A DNA stretch of 64,000 nt from an uncultured Tateyamaria sp. (GCF_947496075.1 NZ_CANMBJ010000007.1:39495-103494); one strand, 5' to 3'; counted from the stretch's first letter, positions 9,407 to 18,279 are shown. Translations and numbers: made by a program. Notes: generated from the sequence alone by a model not told the origin.

Positions 9407-10825
9407 ATGAAACGTATCAAGACTGATCTCCTGGTGATCGGGGCCGGGTCAGGCGGGTTGTCCGTTGCGGCTGGTGCGGTCCAGATGGGGGCCAAGGTTG
9501 TCCTGCTCGAAGGACATAAGATGGGCGGTGATTGCCTGAACTATGGCTGCGTCCCATCGAAGGCGCTGATTGCAAGCGGCAAGATGGCATATGGGCAGGA
9601 GCACAGCGCTGACTACGGCGTCGCCAATGCCGTCCCGCAGATCGACTATGCTGCCGCCAAGGACCATGTGAACCAGGTGATCGCGCAGATCGAACCGGTC
9701 GATAGCCAGGAACGCTTCGAAGGCCTTGGTGTGCATGTTATCCGTGAGTTTGGTCACTTCATCTCGGACAAAGAGGTGCAGGCGGGCAACACGGTCATCA
9801 AGGCGCGTCGTATCGTCATTGCCACGGGTTCGAGCCCCTTCGTGCCGCCGATTGATGGCATTGATACAGTGCCATATCTGACAAATGAAACCTTGTGGGA
9901 ACTGCGCGAACGCCCTGAACATCTGCTGATTATCGGCGGTGGCCCCATCGGGATGGAAATGGCGCAAGCGCATTGCCGTCTCGGGTCCAAGGTGACCGTG
10001 ATCGAAGGGGACACGGCGCTGGGCAAGGATGACCCCGAGATGGCCGACGTGGTTCTCACCAAGCTGCGCGGTGAAGGGATTGAGATCGCGGAAGGTGCCC
10101 TGATCGATAGGGTCGAGGGTGGAGATGGGGCTGTAACGCTTCACTCCAAGGATGGCCGCAGGTTTACCGGGTCGCATGTATTGGTGGCTGTTGGCCGCAA
10201 GTCGAACACGGACAAGCTAAACCTTGAGGCCGCCGGGATCGAAACCACCCGCACGGGGATCAAGGTTGACGATAGCTTGCGCACAACAAACCGCCGCGTC
10301 CACGCCGTTGGGGACGTCGCAGGCGGTCTGCAGTTTACACATGTGGCGGGCTATCATGCCGGGGTCATCATCCGGTCATTGCTGTTTGCGTTGCCGTCCA
10401 AAGCCAAGACCGCACATATCCCGTGGGCGACATATACCGACCCCGAACTGGCGCAGGTCGGGCCAACCGAGGCGCAGGCGCGCGAGACACACGGCAACAA
10501 GCTGGAAGTTGTCCGGTTTCACTACAATCACAACGACCGGGCGATCGCGGAACGCAAAACCGAAGGCTTGATCAAGGTTATGGTGGTTAAGGGACGACCT
10601 GTTGGTGCCTCCATTGCCGGTCATCAGGCAGGTGAGTTGATCAACCTGTGGTCACTGGTGATTGCAAACAATATGAAGATGAGCCAAGTCGCCGCGATGG
10701 TGTCGCCGTATCCGACCATCGGCGAGGTCAACAAACGCGTTGCCGGTGCCTATTTCAGTCCGCGCCTTTTTGAAAGCAACACGGTTAAGCGGGTGGTAGG
10801 TCTTGTACAACGCCTTATTCCCTGA
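9407..10825 (+). CDS. Mercuric-reductase-like FAD/NAD(P) oxidoreductase
   Basis: A 472-residue class I pyridine nucleotide-disulfide oxidoreductase. The FAD Rossmann motif GAGSGG is near residue 12, the redox-active pair is Cys43-x4-Cys48 (GGDCLNYGCVPSK), a second nucleotide-binding motif GGGPIG lies near 185, and a dimerisation domain fills the C-terminal third. It has no N-terminal heavy-metal domain, and the usual His before Pro-Thr at the C-terminal active site is Tyr (SPYPT), as in MerA-like rather than lipoamide dehydrogenase enzymes. Substrate unknown; Hg(II) reduction is not established. Probably cotranscribed with the VTT gene and the histidine kinase. Confidence 0.85.
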   Translation: MKRIKTDLLVIGAGSGGLSVAAGAVQMGAKVVLLEGHKMGGDCLNYGCVPSKALIASGKMAYGQEHSADYGVANAVPQIDYAAAKDHVNQVIAQIEPVDSQERFEGLGVHVIREFGHFISDKEVQAGNTVIKARRIVIATGSSPFVPPIDGIDTVPYLTNETLWELRERPEHLLIIGGGPIGMEMAQAHCRLGSKVTVIEGDTALGKDDPEMADVVLTKLRGEGIEIAEGALIDRVEGGDGAVTLHSKDGRRFTGSHVLVAVGRKSNTDKLNLEAAGIETTRTGIKVDDSLRTTNRRVHAVGDVAGGLQFTHVAGYHAGVIIRSLLFALPSKAKTAHIPWATYTDPELAQVGPTEAQARETHGNKLEVVRFHYNHNDRAIAERKTEGLIKVMVVKGRPVGASIAGHQAGELINLWSLVIANNMKMSQVAAMVSPYPTIGEVNKRVAGAYFSPRLFESNTVKRVVGLVQRLIP

Positions 10826-10837
10826 GCACATAGCACG

Positions 10838-12220
10838 ATGATGAACTCTCTCTCTGGCCGCTTCCTTATCCTGACCACGATCTTCGTGATGCTGGCCGAG
10901 GTTTTGATCTTTGTGCCGTCTATTGCGCGGTTCCGGGAGGAATATCTGCAGAACCGCCTCGAACGCGCCCAGATTGCATCGCTTGCCTTGCTGGCTGACG
11001 ACATGATCGACAGCGATCTCGAAGAAGAATTGCTGGTGAACGCGGGTGTTTTCAACGTCGTTCTGCGGCGGGATGAAGTGCGGCAATTGATGTTGTCATC
11101 ACCGATGCCCCAACCCATCGATGACACCTTCGACCTGCGGGATGGCACCGCCCCGGTTCTGATACGCGATGCATTGATGCGCATCCTTGAACCCGACAAC
11201 GAAGTCATCCGTGTGATAGGGGCGCCAACCCGCGAAGCCGGGCTTCTGATCGAAGTCACAATGGAAACGGCGCCGTTGCGCGCGTCCATGATTGACTATG
11301 GCATCCGCATCCTTGTTCTTTCTGCCGTTATTTCGATTGTAACCGCAGGGCTGTTGTTCATTGCTGTCCGCGCGATCCTTGTGAAGCCGATCCGCGGGGT
11401 CGTCGGTCACATGCAACGCTATGCTGCGGCACCAGAAGATGCGCGGCGCATCATTACGCCGAATGCTGGTGTGACTGAACTGCGCGAGGCCGAGGAGGCC
11501 CTGCGCAGCCTGCAGACGGAACTCATATCGGCCCTGCGCCAAAAGGATCGTCTCGCGCAACTTGGCAGTGCCGTGTCCAAGATCAGCCATGATTTGCGTA
11601 ACATCTTGACCTCAGCACAGCTTTTTACGGACCGTATCGAGGCGTCTGAAGATCCGCTTGTACGGCGCATGGCGCCAAAGCTGGTGAACTCCATGACAAG
11701 AGCTGTGCACCTGTGCGAAAGTACGCTGGCGTTTGGGAAGGCCGAGGAACCCAGCCCCACGCTTATGATCTTCACTCTCGATGATCTGGTGGCGGACGTA
11801 TTGGACAGCGAACGCCTTGCGGTCGGTGATCACGACCTGTCGCTGAGTGAAAACATCCCTCCGCTGTTCTCGCTTCGTGCAGATCCGGAACAGTTGTTCC
11901 GCGTAGTATCAAATCTTGTGCGCAACGCGCGACAAGCCATCATTGCCACAGGAAAACCGGGCGAGATTAATGTGTCCGCCTACGAGGATGCTGACAATTG
12001 GTGGATCGAGATCTCTGACACGGGCCCCGGCCTACCTCCCAAAGCCCAAGAGCATCTGTTTCAGCCATTTCAGGGCGGTGTTGCAAAGGGTGGTACAGGG
12101 CTTGGTCTAGCCATTGCCCAAGAGTTGGTGCGCGGGCATGGCGGTGCACTTGAGTTGGACCGAACGGGGCCCAAGGGGACAGTTTTTTCTATCCGATTGC
12201 CGAAAGGTGATGACATCTGA
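10838..12220 (+). CDS. Sensor histidine kinase, orphan
   Basis: A 460-residue membrane kinase. An N-terminal span (about residues 6-27), a periplasmic domain to about 145, a second span (about 147-172), a HAMP-like linker, then the phosphoacceptor helix with SKISHDLRN (His near 251) and a GHKL ATPase domain with NLVRNARQA, DTGPGLP and GTGLGLAI. All catalytic boxes are present. It starts 12 bases after the flavoprotein gene, so the sensor may respond to the same stress. No response regulator gene is nearby. Two adjacent ATG codons at 10838 and 10841 are equally possible starts. Confidence 0.88.
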   Translation: MMNSLSGRFLILTTIFVMLAEVLIFVPSIARFREEYLQNRLERAQIASLALLADDMIDSDLEEELLVNAGVFNVVLRRDEVRQLMLSSPMPQPIDDTFDLRDGTAPVLIRDALMRILEPDNEVIRVIGAPTREAGLLIEVTMETAPLRASMIDYGIRILVLSAVISIVTAGLLFIAVRAILVKPIRGVVGHMQRYAAAPEDARRIITPNAGVTELREAEEALRSLQTELISALRQKDRLAQLGSAVSKISHDLRNILTSAQLFTDRIEASEDPLVRRMAPKLVNSMTRAVHLCESTLAFGKAEEPSPTLMIFTLDDLVADVLDSERLAVGDHDLSLSENIPPLFSLRADPEQLFRVVSNLVRNARQAIIATGKPGEINVSAYEDADNWWIEISDTGPGLPPKAQEHLFQPFQGGVAKGGTGLGLAIAQELVRGHGGALELDRTGPKGTVFSIRLPKGDDI

Positions 12221-12289
12221 CCTGCGGTGCACTTTTGCCGAGATAAGCTCTTGCAAACCCCGAACCACGGGACTAAACCGCCCGACAGT

Positions 12290-12366
12290 GGACCGATAGC
12301 TCAGCTGGATAGAGTACTTGACTACGAATCAAGGGGTCGGGGGTTCGAATCCTCCTCGGTCCGCCA
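12290..12366 (+). tRNA. tRNA-Arg (anticodon ACG)
   Basis: A full cloverleaf can be drawn: acceptor GGACCGA (12290-12296) pairs with TCGGTCC (12356-12362), discriminator G, encoded CCA 12364-12366. The anticodon stem CTTGA/TCAAG encloses loop CTACGAA with anticodon ACG at 12324-12326. The T arm contains GGTTCGAATCC. The accessory stretch that follows makes this a candidate integration site, though I found no second copy of its 3' end. Confidence 0.97.
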
Positions 12367-12946
12367 CTACAATGTTGTCGAACGTCATACGAAATTGGCT
12401 TTTGCGTCATAAACTGACCTGACCACCGCGAACCAGATGTTTGTCGCTCGGTCGCAAGCGTCCGGTTCGTTTCTTCCGCACCTATTGCTTGAGCGAAACG
12501 AGAGATATCGCGCTGCCAGAGCCTTCTTAAGTTCGAGGCCCTGATTGTCGAGCCAGACGGCCCAAACCTGCCATTCATCTCCCAATACCGACGCTGCGGT
12601 GCGGCCCGCCAAACCTGACATTCGCCGCAAGTGCACAGTATCGTTTCCATCGTACGACCAAATCGCGGACGAAGTCGTCACTCATTCAGTTTGCTGACCA
12701 GACCGGGCTCAAGTCGAAGGCGCCGGTCCGACACAAGCCCGTCCCGGCGGGCTGGTGTTTTGGCGACTGGCCCCGAACAGAATTTCTGTGGAATGTGCTT
12801 GGCGACCATAATACGCTACCGAATGTTCGATGCGACACCACCCCAAGGGCTTGCGCTGGGCACGTTCAAGGTCGACTATGCGGACGGAGCTGACCTTCGC
12901 TGCAAGTAAGTCGAGGTCCGCTTTGGCTGCCTGCTCGAAGGAAGGG
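12367..12946. other. Non-coding region after tRNA-Arg with degenerate repeat
   Basis: No convincing gene. Open frames on both strands lack ribosome-binding sites and recognisable domains; the one antisense to the tRNA is an artefact. A copy of the dispersed CGCTGCGGTGCGGCCCG...ACATTCGC repeat lies at 12592-12630. Confidence 0.6.
12592..12630 (+). repeat. Dispersed degenerate repeat, copy 1
   Basis: Begins CGCTGCGGTGCGGCCCG and ends ACATTCGCCGCA. Close relatives lie at 29231-29270 and 29322-29366, and looser ones in other accessory gaps of the window. Confidence 0.55.
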
Positions 12947-13939
12947 TCAATCAATAAACCTAAACTCTAGCTCATACTCTGTGAAATATACGAAGGTTCG
13001 AGAGTCGCCACCTGGACGAGTGAGGGGATATACACTGATGCTTAGGCAAATCTGGTCCGCCGTTGCATTCACAACCTCCGCATATGTTCGCCTTGTCTTT
13101 TGAACGCTGTCATCCAGAACGACACCGCCACCCCATGCTTGGAAATCCACATTTATGGAACGAAGATGGATGAAACCATTCTTGGTTTTTTTATTGATAC
13201 AGGGGCTTGCTCTTTCACCGTGCCCATCGCCTTGATCAGCAACTCGATACCCAACTCCATTAAAGGGCCACCGATGAGTATGTTGGATGATGCGCGTTTC
13301 CAGCTTGGGCGTATAGGGAAGATAGATGTCATCGGTGTATCCACCCGCATCTGCCCTTACTCGTAAATCTTGGCCATCTTCCCGAGTAACAAATCTAGTG
13401 AATGCGTCATTACCTACGCGTAGATTTGCCGGAGGCTCGGCAGTCAGTCTACCTCCCAAGACTTCCACTTCAAGCGCTGTCTCCTTCGAAATACCCGGCG
13501 GCGAGCGCCAATCAAACCGAACTGACAGGTCGTGGTTTGTGGGGTTTCTCGGTGTCAGAACAACACCGCCTTGAGCCTCGGCTTTTGTACAATCCACAAA
13601 TCCGCTTATTGCTGCATCGCTTAGTTGCAGCGAAAGGTAATCAACCCGTTCTTCGGCAGAAAATGCGCGATTTGTCTGGGATAGGTATCGGGATTCGGTT
13701 TCTTGTCGAAACTGCCCGTCGAACTCTACAGGAACACCCTTGATGGGAATGGTGGCTCCCCCCTCGAACTCTTCAAATGAACTTGAGTTATTCGAAACGA
13801 GTTGAGAGAAAGCATAAAGCGTGTGGCTTTCAAATCTGAGCTCACTTCGATCCTGAACCAGGACGGCTTCGCAGTTTGCATACGCATGAGCTGTCGGTAG
13901 AAAAAAAATGCTAGCAACGCCAAAAACGATTTTTTTCAT
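12947..13939 (-). CDS. Secreted protein of unknown function
   Basis: A 330-residue protein I do not recognise. From the ATG at 13939, with AAAGGA about 11 bases upstream, it begins MKKIVFGVASIFFLPTAHAY, a standard Sec signal peptide with a cut site after AHA. The mature part is rich in alternating polar and hydrophobic residues, suggesting beta structure, with four or five Cys (for example NCEAV, VDCTKA, SPCINKK, QICLSI) that could form disulfides. The frame stays open 50 codons upstream without a likely start. It is the first gene after tRNA-Arg, in the same orientation as another small secreted protein at 14022. Base composition is lower in GC than the core genes. Confidence 0.65.
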   Translation of the reverse strand: MKKIVFGVASIFFLPTAHAYANCEAVLVQDRSELRFESHTLYAFSQLVSNNSSSFEEFEGGATIPIKGVPVEFDGQFRQETESRYLSQTNRAFSAEERVDYLSLQLSDAAISGFVDCTKAEAQGGVVLTPRNPTNHDLSVRFDWRSPPGISKETALEVEVLGGRLTAEPPANLRVGNDAFTRFVTREDGQDLRVRADAGGYTDDIYLPYTPKLETRIIQHTHRWPFNGVGYRVADQGDGHGERASPCINKKTKNGFIHLRSINVDFQAWGGGVVLDDSVQKTRRTYAEVVNATADQICLSISVYPLTRPGGDSRTFVYFTEYELEFRFID

Positions 13940-14021
13940 ATTTTTCTTGTCCTTTCTCGTCCGAAATGAGCCATCAAGCTTTGCACGCGGTACAGAACTG
14001 CGGTACTTTTGATCCACTAGG

Positions 14022-14333
14022 TCATTCTGCACATGTGATTGACCAAGAGTTTGCTTTGACGCCCCATGGGCGGCTCGGCCACGCTTCACCGTTTCGCGTA
14101 AAGTTTATGTATGGCCCAGACTCCGCACCTAGCTGAATCGTATCGACACACATCTTGGAGCTGCCGGGAAAGACGACATCAAAAAATGTGCCGTTTTGAG
14201 CTTGACCGCGTATCACCCCACCGTGTTGGCAGGGAATACAAGCAGTTTGCGGTGTTAGCTGATGACTGTCAGCAAGCACCGGAGGCGCGGCTGATATCAC
14301 GATTGAAGCGGCTAGTAAGAATTTGGTTAGCAA
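14022..14333 (-). CDS. Small secreted Cys-rich protein, unknown
   Basis: A 103-residue protein starting at a TTG (14333-14331) preceded by GGGAGAAG at good spacing. It begins LLTKFLLAASIVISAAPPVLA, a clear signal peptide, and the mature domain has a C-x-x-C (ACIPC) and two further Cys, one at SKMCVD and one near the C-terminus (SITCAE). No family recognised. Longer ATG-initiated readings would bury the signal peptide in the middle of the protein, so the TTG start is preferred. The neighbour at 12947 is also secreted. Confidence 0.5.
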   Translation of the reverse strand: MLTKFLLAASIVISAAPPVLADSHQLTPQTACIPCQHGGVIRGQAQNGTFFDVVFPGSSKMCVDTIQLGAESGPYINFTRNGEAWPSRPWGVKANSWSITCAE

Positions 14334-14534
14334 AATACTTCTCCCTTGTCTTTTTTCCGTGGCTGCAAGGGCCAACGTCCACGAAACAATCCAGCTGCTT
14401 CGTTGGATAGGCATGTTGGCCCGAAAGTACGTAGTAGGACTTTGTGTAGGGAGTTTATTCGGATAGCCTAGGCGGCGCATGATCTGTTCGGATCATGAGA
14501 GAAAATATTACCGGCTATCTTGGTTGGTTGTGCA

Positions 14535-15689
14535 ATGAAGCCAGAAGGGTATGCCGCTTTGGCGGAAATCTACGATGCTGCAGTCAATCTTGGACGTTGG
14601 CGGCGAGCACTAGATGGTGTTGCTAACGCCGTTGAAGCAAAAGCAATAGCGCTTTTGATCCGAAGGTCCGATCCGGCGTCCAAAGACTTACAAATGCTCA
14701 ACTCGACCTATCTGAACTTCGTCCGCAGCCCGTGGGGCATTTACTATGGCCTTAGACTTAGCCGTCTCCAAGACCCAGATTGGGAGTTTCTCAGTAAGCA
14801 GCCTGCTCATCAGCTGACGCCGGACACTAAGATTGGGCCATCAGCAGCTGAACTGGATGCAAGAGCTGACTATGCCTTTCTGAGAAAGAGATTGAAATTG
14901 GGAAGACGGTTGGGAGTGCGCCTGAACTCTGACAAGGTTTGGTTCGATGCAATGAGCATCGCGTTTCCAACAGGCGCAAATCAAGTGCCTGTAGCAGCAA
15001 TCCAAGACACCTACTTCCTGCTGCCGCATCTGACAAAGGCTGTCGAATTAGGGCGTACTTTTGCCGAGCTTAAGTCTCGGTATTCTGCGGCTCTAACCGC
15101 TCTCAATCGGGTCAAAGCTGGGCTTGCTATAGCTTTGCCATCAGGGGACATCATCGTTGAGAACGATGAAGCCAAGCGGATTCTTGATCAGCAAGATGGT
15201 CTAACGAAAGAACGAAACGGCAGATTGAGATGCCATGATCACGACCAAAACGCAGAACTAAGCGAAGCCATACAAAAAGCCGCAAACACGGCGCGCGGTG
15301 AGGACAATTGTGACGAATGGTTGATCGCGTTGCAGCGACCTTCTGGACAGTCGCCTCTGTTGCTTGATGTAGCGCCTCTGAAAGACAGCAAAGCCGAGCT
15401 AGAGGGACCATTGGAAGGTGCTTTAGTCACGGTCATTGATCCTGATCGGGTGCCACACATCCGCGTGGATCGATTTGTTGCCTTATATGGACTCACGGAA
15501 GCGGAAGCGGAAGCAGAAGTATGTAAGTTAGTACTGCAAGGCGTTTCAATTATGGAAATGGCGGAAATGCGCAGCACGTCTCCGGTGACTGTGAAGAACC
15601 AAATATCGGCAATTCTCAGCAAAACCGGCGTTGGGCGTCGAAGTGAGTTAATCAGGATGGTCATACGAGTACTTCCACCTGTTGAATGA
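14535..15689 (+). CDS. LuxR-type helix-turn-helix regulator, novel N-terminus
   Basis: A 384-residue protein. The C-terminal 65 residues match the LuxR/FixJ DNA-binding domain: LTEAEAEVCKLVLQG, then SPVTVKNQISAILSKTGVG with the recognition helix and RRSELIRMV. The N-terminal 300 residues carry no domain I can name; a central stretch, near GLAIALPSGDIIVENDEAKRIL, resembles a PAS-like sensor. The ATG at 14535 was chosen over an in-frame TTG five codons earlier. Nothing upstream or downstream shows its targets. It stands alone in the island after tRNA-Arg. Confidence 0.7.
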   Translation: MKPEGYAALAEIYDAAVNLGRWRRALDGVANAVEAKAIALLIRRSDPASKDLQMLNSTYLNFVRSPWGIYYGLRLSRLQDPDWEFLSKQPAHQLTPDTKIGPSAAELDARADYAFLRKRLKLGRRLGVRLNSDKVWFDAMSIAFPTGANQVPVAAIQDTYFLLPHLTKAVELGRTFAELKSRYSAALTALNRVKAGLAIALPSGDIIVENDEAKRILDQQDGLTKERNGRLRCHDHDQNAELSEAIQKAANTARGEDNCDEWLIALQRPSGQSPLLLDVAPLKDSKAELEGPLEGALVTVIDPDRVPHIRVDRFVALYGLTEAEAEAEVCKLVLQGVSIMEMAEMRSTSPVTVKNQISAILSKTGVGRRSELIRMVIRVLPPVE

Positions 15690-15807
15690 TCGGTGAAAGC
15701 ATTGTGCCAGAACCTTTGCGCCAAAAACGGTCGTTTGTGTAAAGCACAGCATTTGGAACTATGTGCTCTTCACGGACATCTGCTGCGATGCACCTCGATG
15801 ACCTCAC

Positions 15808-15856
15808 CAGCCCAAAGCCGTCATTGGATCTGGCCAGTCAGGTGACCGCAGGGCGG
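15808..15856 (+). repeat. 49-base direct repeat, left copy
   Basis: Identical over 49 bases to 17054-17102; starts CAGCCCAAAGCCGTCATTGG. The first 20 bases recur at 24537-24556. Together the copies bracket the unknown gene at 15974. Confidence 0.85.
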
Positions 15857-15973
15857 GACAAACCGGACAGCCGGTTCCCAGGATGAATGTCCGCTGTTGT
15901 TCGCAGCTTGCTCATTCGTTCAAGCGCTCGCCATAAACTTACACGACATGATTTCGACCTGATTTGTTGCTAG

Positions 15974-16951
15974 TTGACCGACCAGGAACTAGCGGAACTG
16001 CGTTTGATCAAAGGAAAAAAATTGAAACGTCCCAAGTTTTGGTCGAACCTCTGGCACACAGTAACCGAGGAGTGTGACGGGCTAAAGCAGCACGTTCTCT
16101 GGGTTTTACGCAAAAAACTCATCAAACAGGAGACCGCAGCGGAGCGCGCAAAGCGCCTGGATGACTGGAAACAAATCCGCAGGGATATACTGCGGCGGTC
16201 ACATTCCGATCTCTTGGAAGGTTCTCGGCCAGAAGCAACCGGTCTTAAACGGAGTTTCTTTCTTCATCTCACATCGGAAGCAACGCGCCCAAAGACTGCA
16301 GGTAGCGCAGAGATGTTGCACAATTCAGAACAGGGACTCGATAGTCATATTGGCGGCTGGGCAGCCCACTTTCTGCCGGTAGCGGACTTCGAGAGCTTTT
16401 ATGTTGAATCGGTGTCATTGAATGTTGGAGGCGCTGCGCAGGCAATGTTGTATGCTTGGAAGTCAGTGGCACATTTCAGAGATTTTCCACGCCTTGTTGC
16501 CCATCAAACCAGATGCCTACCGGAAAACTACCTTGGTGGCGTTGAGGACACGCAGGTGCGTACCAAGGCCCTGAATGAAACACGCGCAACCATCGCACCC
16601 CTTGTCGACAACGATCTTGAGAAGGGCCGGAAGGCGTCTGCAGCGTTTGACAAGGGCGAGATTGGACAATTCGAAGCATTAGCGCACCGCATGTATTTCG
16701 AGTTCTTTGAATCGGAGACACGTCGAGCGAAAACTGAATTGAAAGATGAAAAGCAGCCCATCCACTTCCTGATTGATAGCAACGCACTAAGCCATCGCGA
16801 CTACCAAGCGCTCTATGCGAGAACGATCATTGCCAATCGGCAGTTCGAAGTTTTGGCTGCCCAACGTGCATTGCTCGCTGCTCGTGTCTTGCCTGCATTT
16901 CCGCCCCATGAACGTCAGTTCGATGTTTGTGCAATGCCTCGCAGCTTATGA
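15974..16951 (+). CDS. Hypothetical protein, unknown, possibly truncated
   Basis: An open frame of 325 codons, not recognised. It follows an in-frame TAG directly and its only early starts are TTG codons (15974 and a few later), with no clear ribosome-binding site, so the true N-terminus may be missing. The translation is rich in charged residues; residues 20-65 are basic and probably helical, the middle contains GGWAAHFLPVADFESFYVES, and residues 255-270 read PIHFLIDSNALSHRDYQ. The C-terminal 30 residues run into repeat-like DNA. Identical 49-base repeats lie on both sides, suggesting this segment arrived or rearranged as a unit. Confidence 0.45.
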   Translation: MTDQELAELRLIKGKKLKRPKFWSNLWHTVTEECDGLKQHVLWVLRKKLIKQETAAERAKRLDDWKQIRRDILRRSHSDLLEGSRPEATGLKRSFFLHLTSEATRPKTAGSAEMLHNSEQGLDSHIGGWAAHFLPVADFESFYVESVSLNVGGAAQAMLYAWKSVAHFRDFPRLVAHQTRCLPENYLGGVEDTQVRTKALNETRATIAPLVDNDLEKGRKASAAFDKGEIGQFEALAHRMYFEFFESETRRAKTELKDEKQPIHFLIDSNALSHRDYQALYARTIIANRQFEVLAAQRALLAARVLPAFPPHERQFDVCAMPRSL

Positions 16952-17053
16952 CGCGATGGTTCGACGTGCGATGCCGCCATCCGCTGCGCCGCTAGACGCT
17001 GGTCAGTTTGGACGCGATGCTGACACCCGCCGCACCGAAACCTATGGCTCTTG

Positions 17054-17102
17054 CAGCCCAAAGCCGTCATTGGATCTGGCCAGTCAGGTGACCGCAGGGC
17101 GG
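17054..17102 (+). repeat. 49-base direct repeat, right copy
   Basis: Exact copy of 15808-15856, same orientation, 1,246 bases away. Just beyond it the sequence becomes a degenerate GCAGCGGTCATTGCCGGGTCCG stretch like other intergenic repeats here. Confidence 0.85.
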
Positions 17103-17228
17103 ACAAAGCGGTCGTGCGCATCTCATGAAGCAATGTCAGCTTTCGTTGATGCTGGCGCAGCGGTCATTGCCGGGTCCGTTGAGAATATGCTGTAGTCTGA
17201 GGCGATCGAGTAGTGAGAGAGAATTTTC

Positions 17229-17615
17229 ATGCACACCAGCATTAACGACTACGACCTAGCCGCAATCACAAATGAAGTTAATGAGTGGAAGAAGCACAAT
17301 AAGTATGGCGATTATGACATATCCGGCAAGGCATCGGGCGTCGTGGTACTCGCCTTGGAGAACATCGCTGCGGGTGATGGCTCAATCATGATCTTTGAGA
17401 TACATAAAGTTTCGAGAAAGGGACTTTTGCGAAGAAAAACAGGCTGGATCGTCCAACTATACTCTAAGTCTGCCCCCAAAAGTGAGCCAACAAGACATGG
17501 ATGCGTTAGCGGCTCCACTCTTGTTGGGGCAATCCATCAGGCGCATTTAGATGTGAAACACGGGTTCATGAGCGTTGCCGATTTTGACTTATCTGTTGGG
17601 GCATTCCTAGAATAA
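17229..17615 (+). CDS. Small hypothetical protein
   Basis: A 128-residue cytoplasmic protein without signal peptide or membrane span. The ATG at 17229 follows GAGAGAG at a normal distance. The sequence alternates hydrophobic and polar residues (VVVLALENIAAGDGSIMIFEI, WIVQLYSK), suggesting an alpha/beta fold. No family recognised. It precedes two small genes on the same strand, which could be a minor operon. Confidence 0.55.
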   Translation: MHTSINDYDLAAITNEVNEWKKHNKYGDYDISGKASGVVVLALENIAAGDGSIMIFEIHKVSRKGLLRRKTGWIVQLYSKSAPKSEPTRHGCVSGSTLVGAIHQAHLDVKHGFMSVADFDLSVGAFLE

Positions 17616-17706
17616 TCGGACCGTCGAAGAGATGTTGTCACCTGAGGTGATCAAGTAACTATGATGCTACATGCCGATGTGTGAGGTAAGAAGGAATTAA
17701 AGACAA

Positions 17707-17961
17707 ATGGCTGTCCTGCTCGGAATTTTCCTCGCTAAGCTTCTTTCCATAGCTGGTATCGGAGGGTTCATCTCCGGTCTGTTTATAAAGCGTTGGCCAA
17801 TGGCTGCGGGTGTCGGAGTGGCTCTTGGTGTTATTGATACGCTCGTATTGGTGTCGATGCGCTACACCGGCGTAGCCCCGATCAGTTGGATCATGGCCAT
17901 TTTTGTTGCGGTACTCACGGCTACATTAGGTTGGTGGCTTCGGGGTCGGAAGCGCACATGA
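17707..17961 (+). CDS. Small integral membrane protein
   Basis: An 84-residue protein with three likely membrane spans (about residues 3-24, 32-52 and 58-77) and a basic tail ending RGRKRT. AAGGAATTAAAGACAA precedes the ATG. Its stop overlaps the next start (ATGA), so the two are translationally coupled. No function is evident. Confidence 0.6.
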   Translation: MAVLLGIFLAKLLSIAGIGGFISGLFIKRWPMAAGVGVALGVIDTLVLVSMRYTGVAPISWIMAIFVAVLTATLGWWLRGRKRT

Positions 17962-18239
17962 CCGTAACTCGATACTGGCGTATTGAGGGATTTGATGGAA
18001 CAAATCTGATCTTTGAATCCGACATCCCGCACTATCTGCTTTCCGAGAAGCAGATCGAAGAACTCATAAGAAGGTTAGTGAGTCGGCATCTCACAGAGAA
18101 TGAAGTCGTCGGGGCCAGCCTCAACCGCAAGACTAAACGCACAGCTCTCTTGGATATTCGTCATAGCACGCAGTCGCCGCTCGTGATCTCAGGTGGCGAC
18201 AACCCTCACTATGCCGCAAGAGTGGTTGACGCTGAGTAA
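17958..18239 (+). CDS. Small hypothetical protein coupled to the membrane gene
   Basis: A 93-residue soluble protein starting at an ATG that overlaps the stop of the upstream membrane gene. It begins MTVTRYWRIEGFDGT, has a helical centre (LSEKQIEELIRRLVSRHL) and ends in VVDAE. No recognised domain. The coupling suggests it acts with the membrane protein. Confidence 0.55.
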   Translation: MTVTRYWRIEGFDGTNLIFESDIPHYLLSEKQIEELIRRLVSRHLTENEVVGASLNRKTKRTALLDIRHSTQSPLVISGGDNPHYAARVVDAE

Positions 18240-18279
18240 CTACACGCTTGCGGTATTCCGCGCGGGGTGCTTGTCCAGA

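Noticed and set aside
12273..12650. Minus-strand frame of 125 codons across tRNA-Arg, including RRIRTPDPLIRSQVLYPAELS
   Set aside because: It is the antisense translation of the tRNA, a well-known annotation artefact.
12709..12954. Minus-strand frame of 81 codons near the tRNA
   Set aside because: Repeat-like DNA, no convincing start; nothing conserved recognised.
15690..17230. CRISPR array, suggested by the repeated 49-base unit
   Set aside because: Only two copies, 1.2 kb apart with a gene between, and no regular spacers or cas genes.
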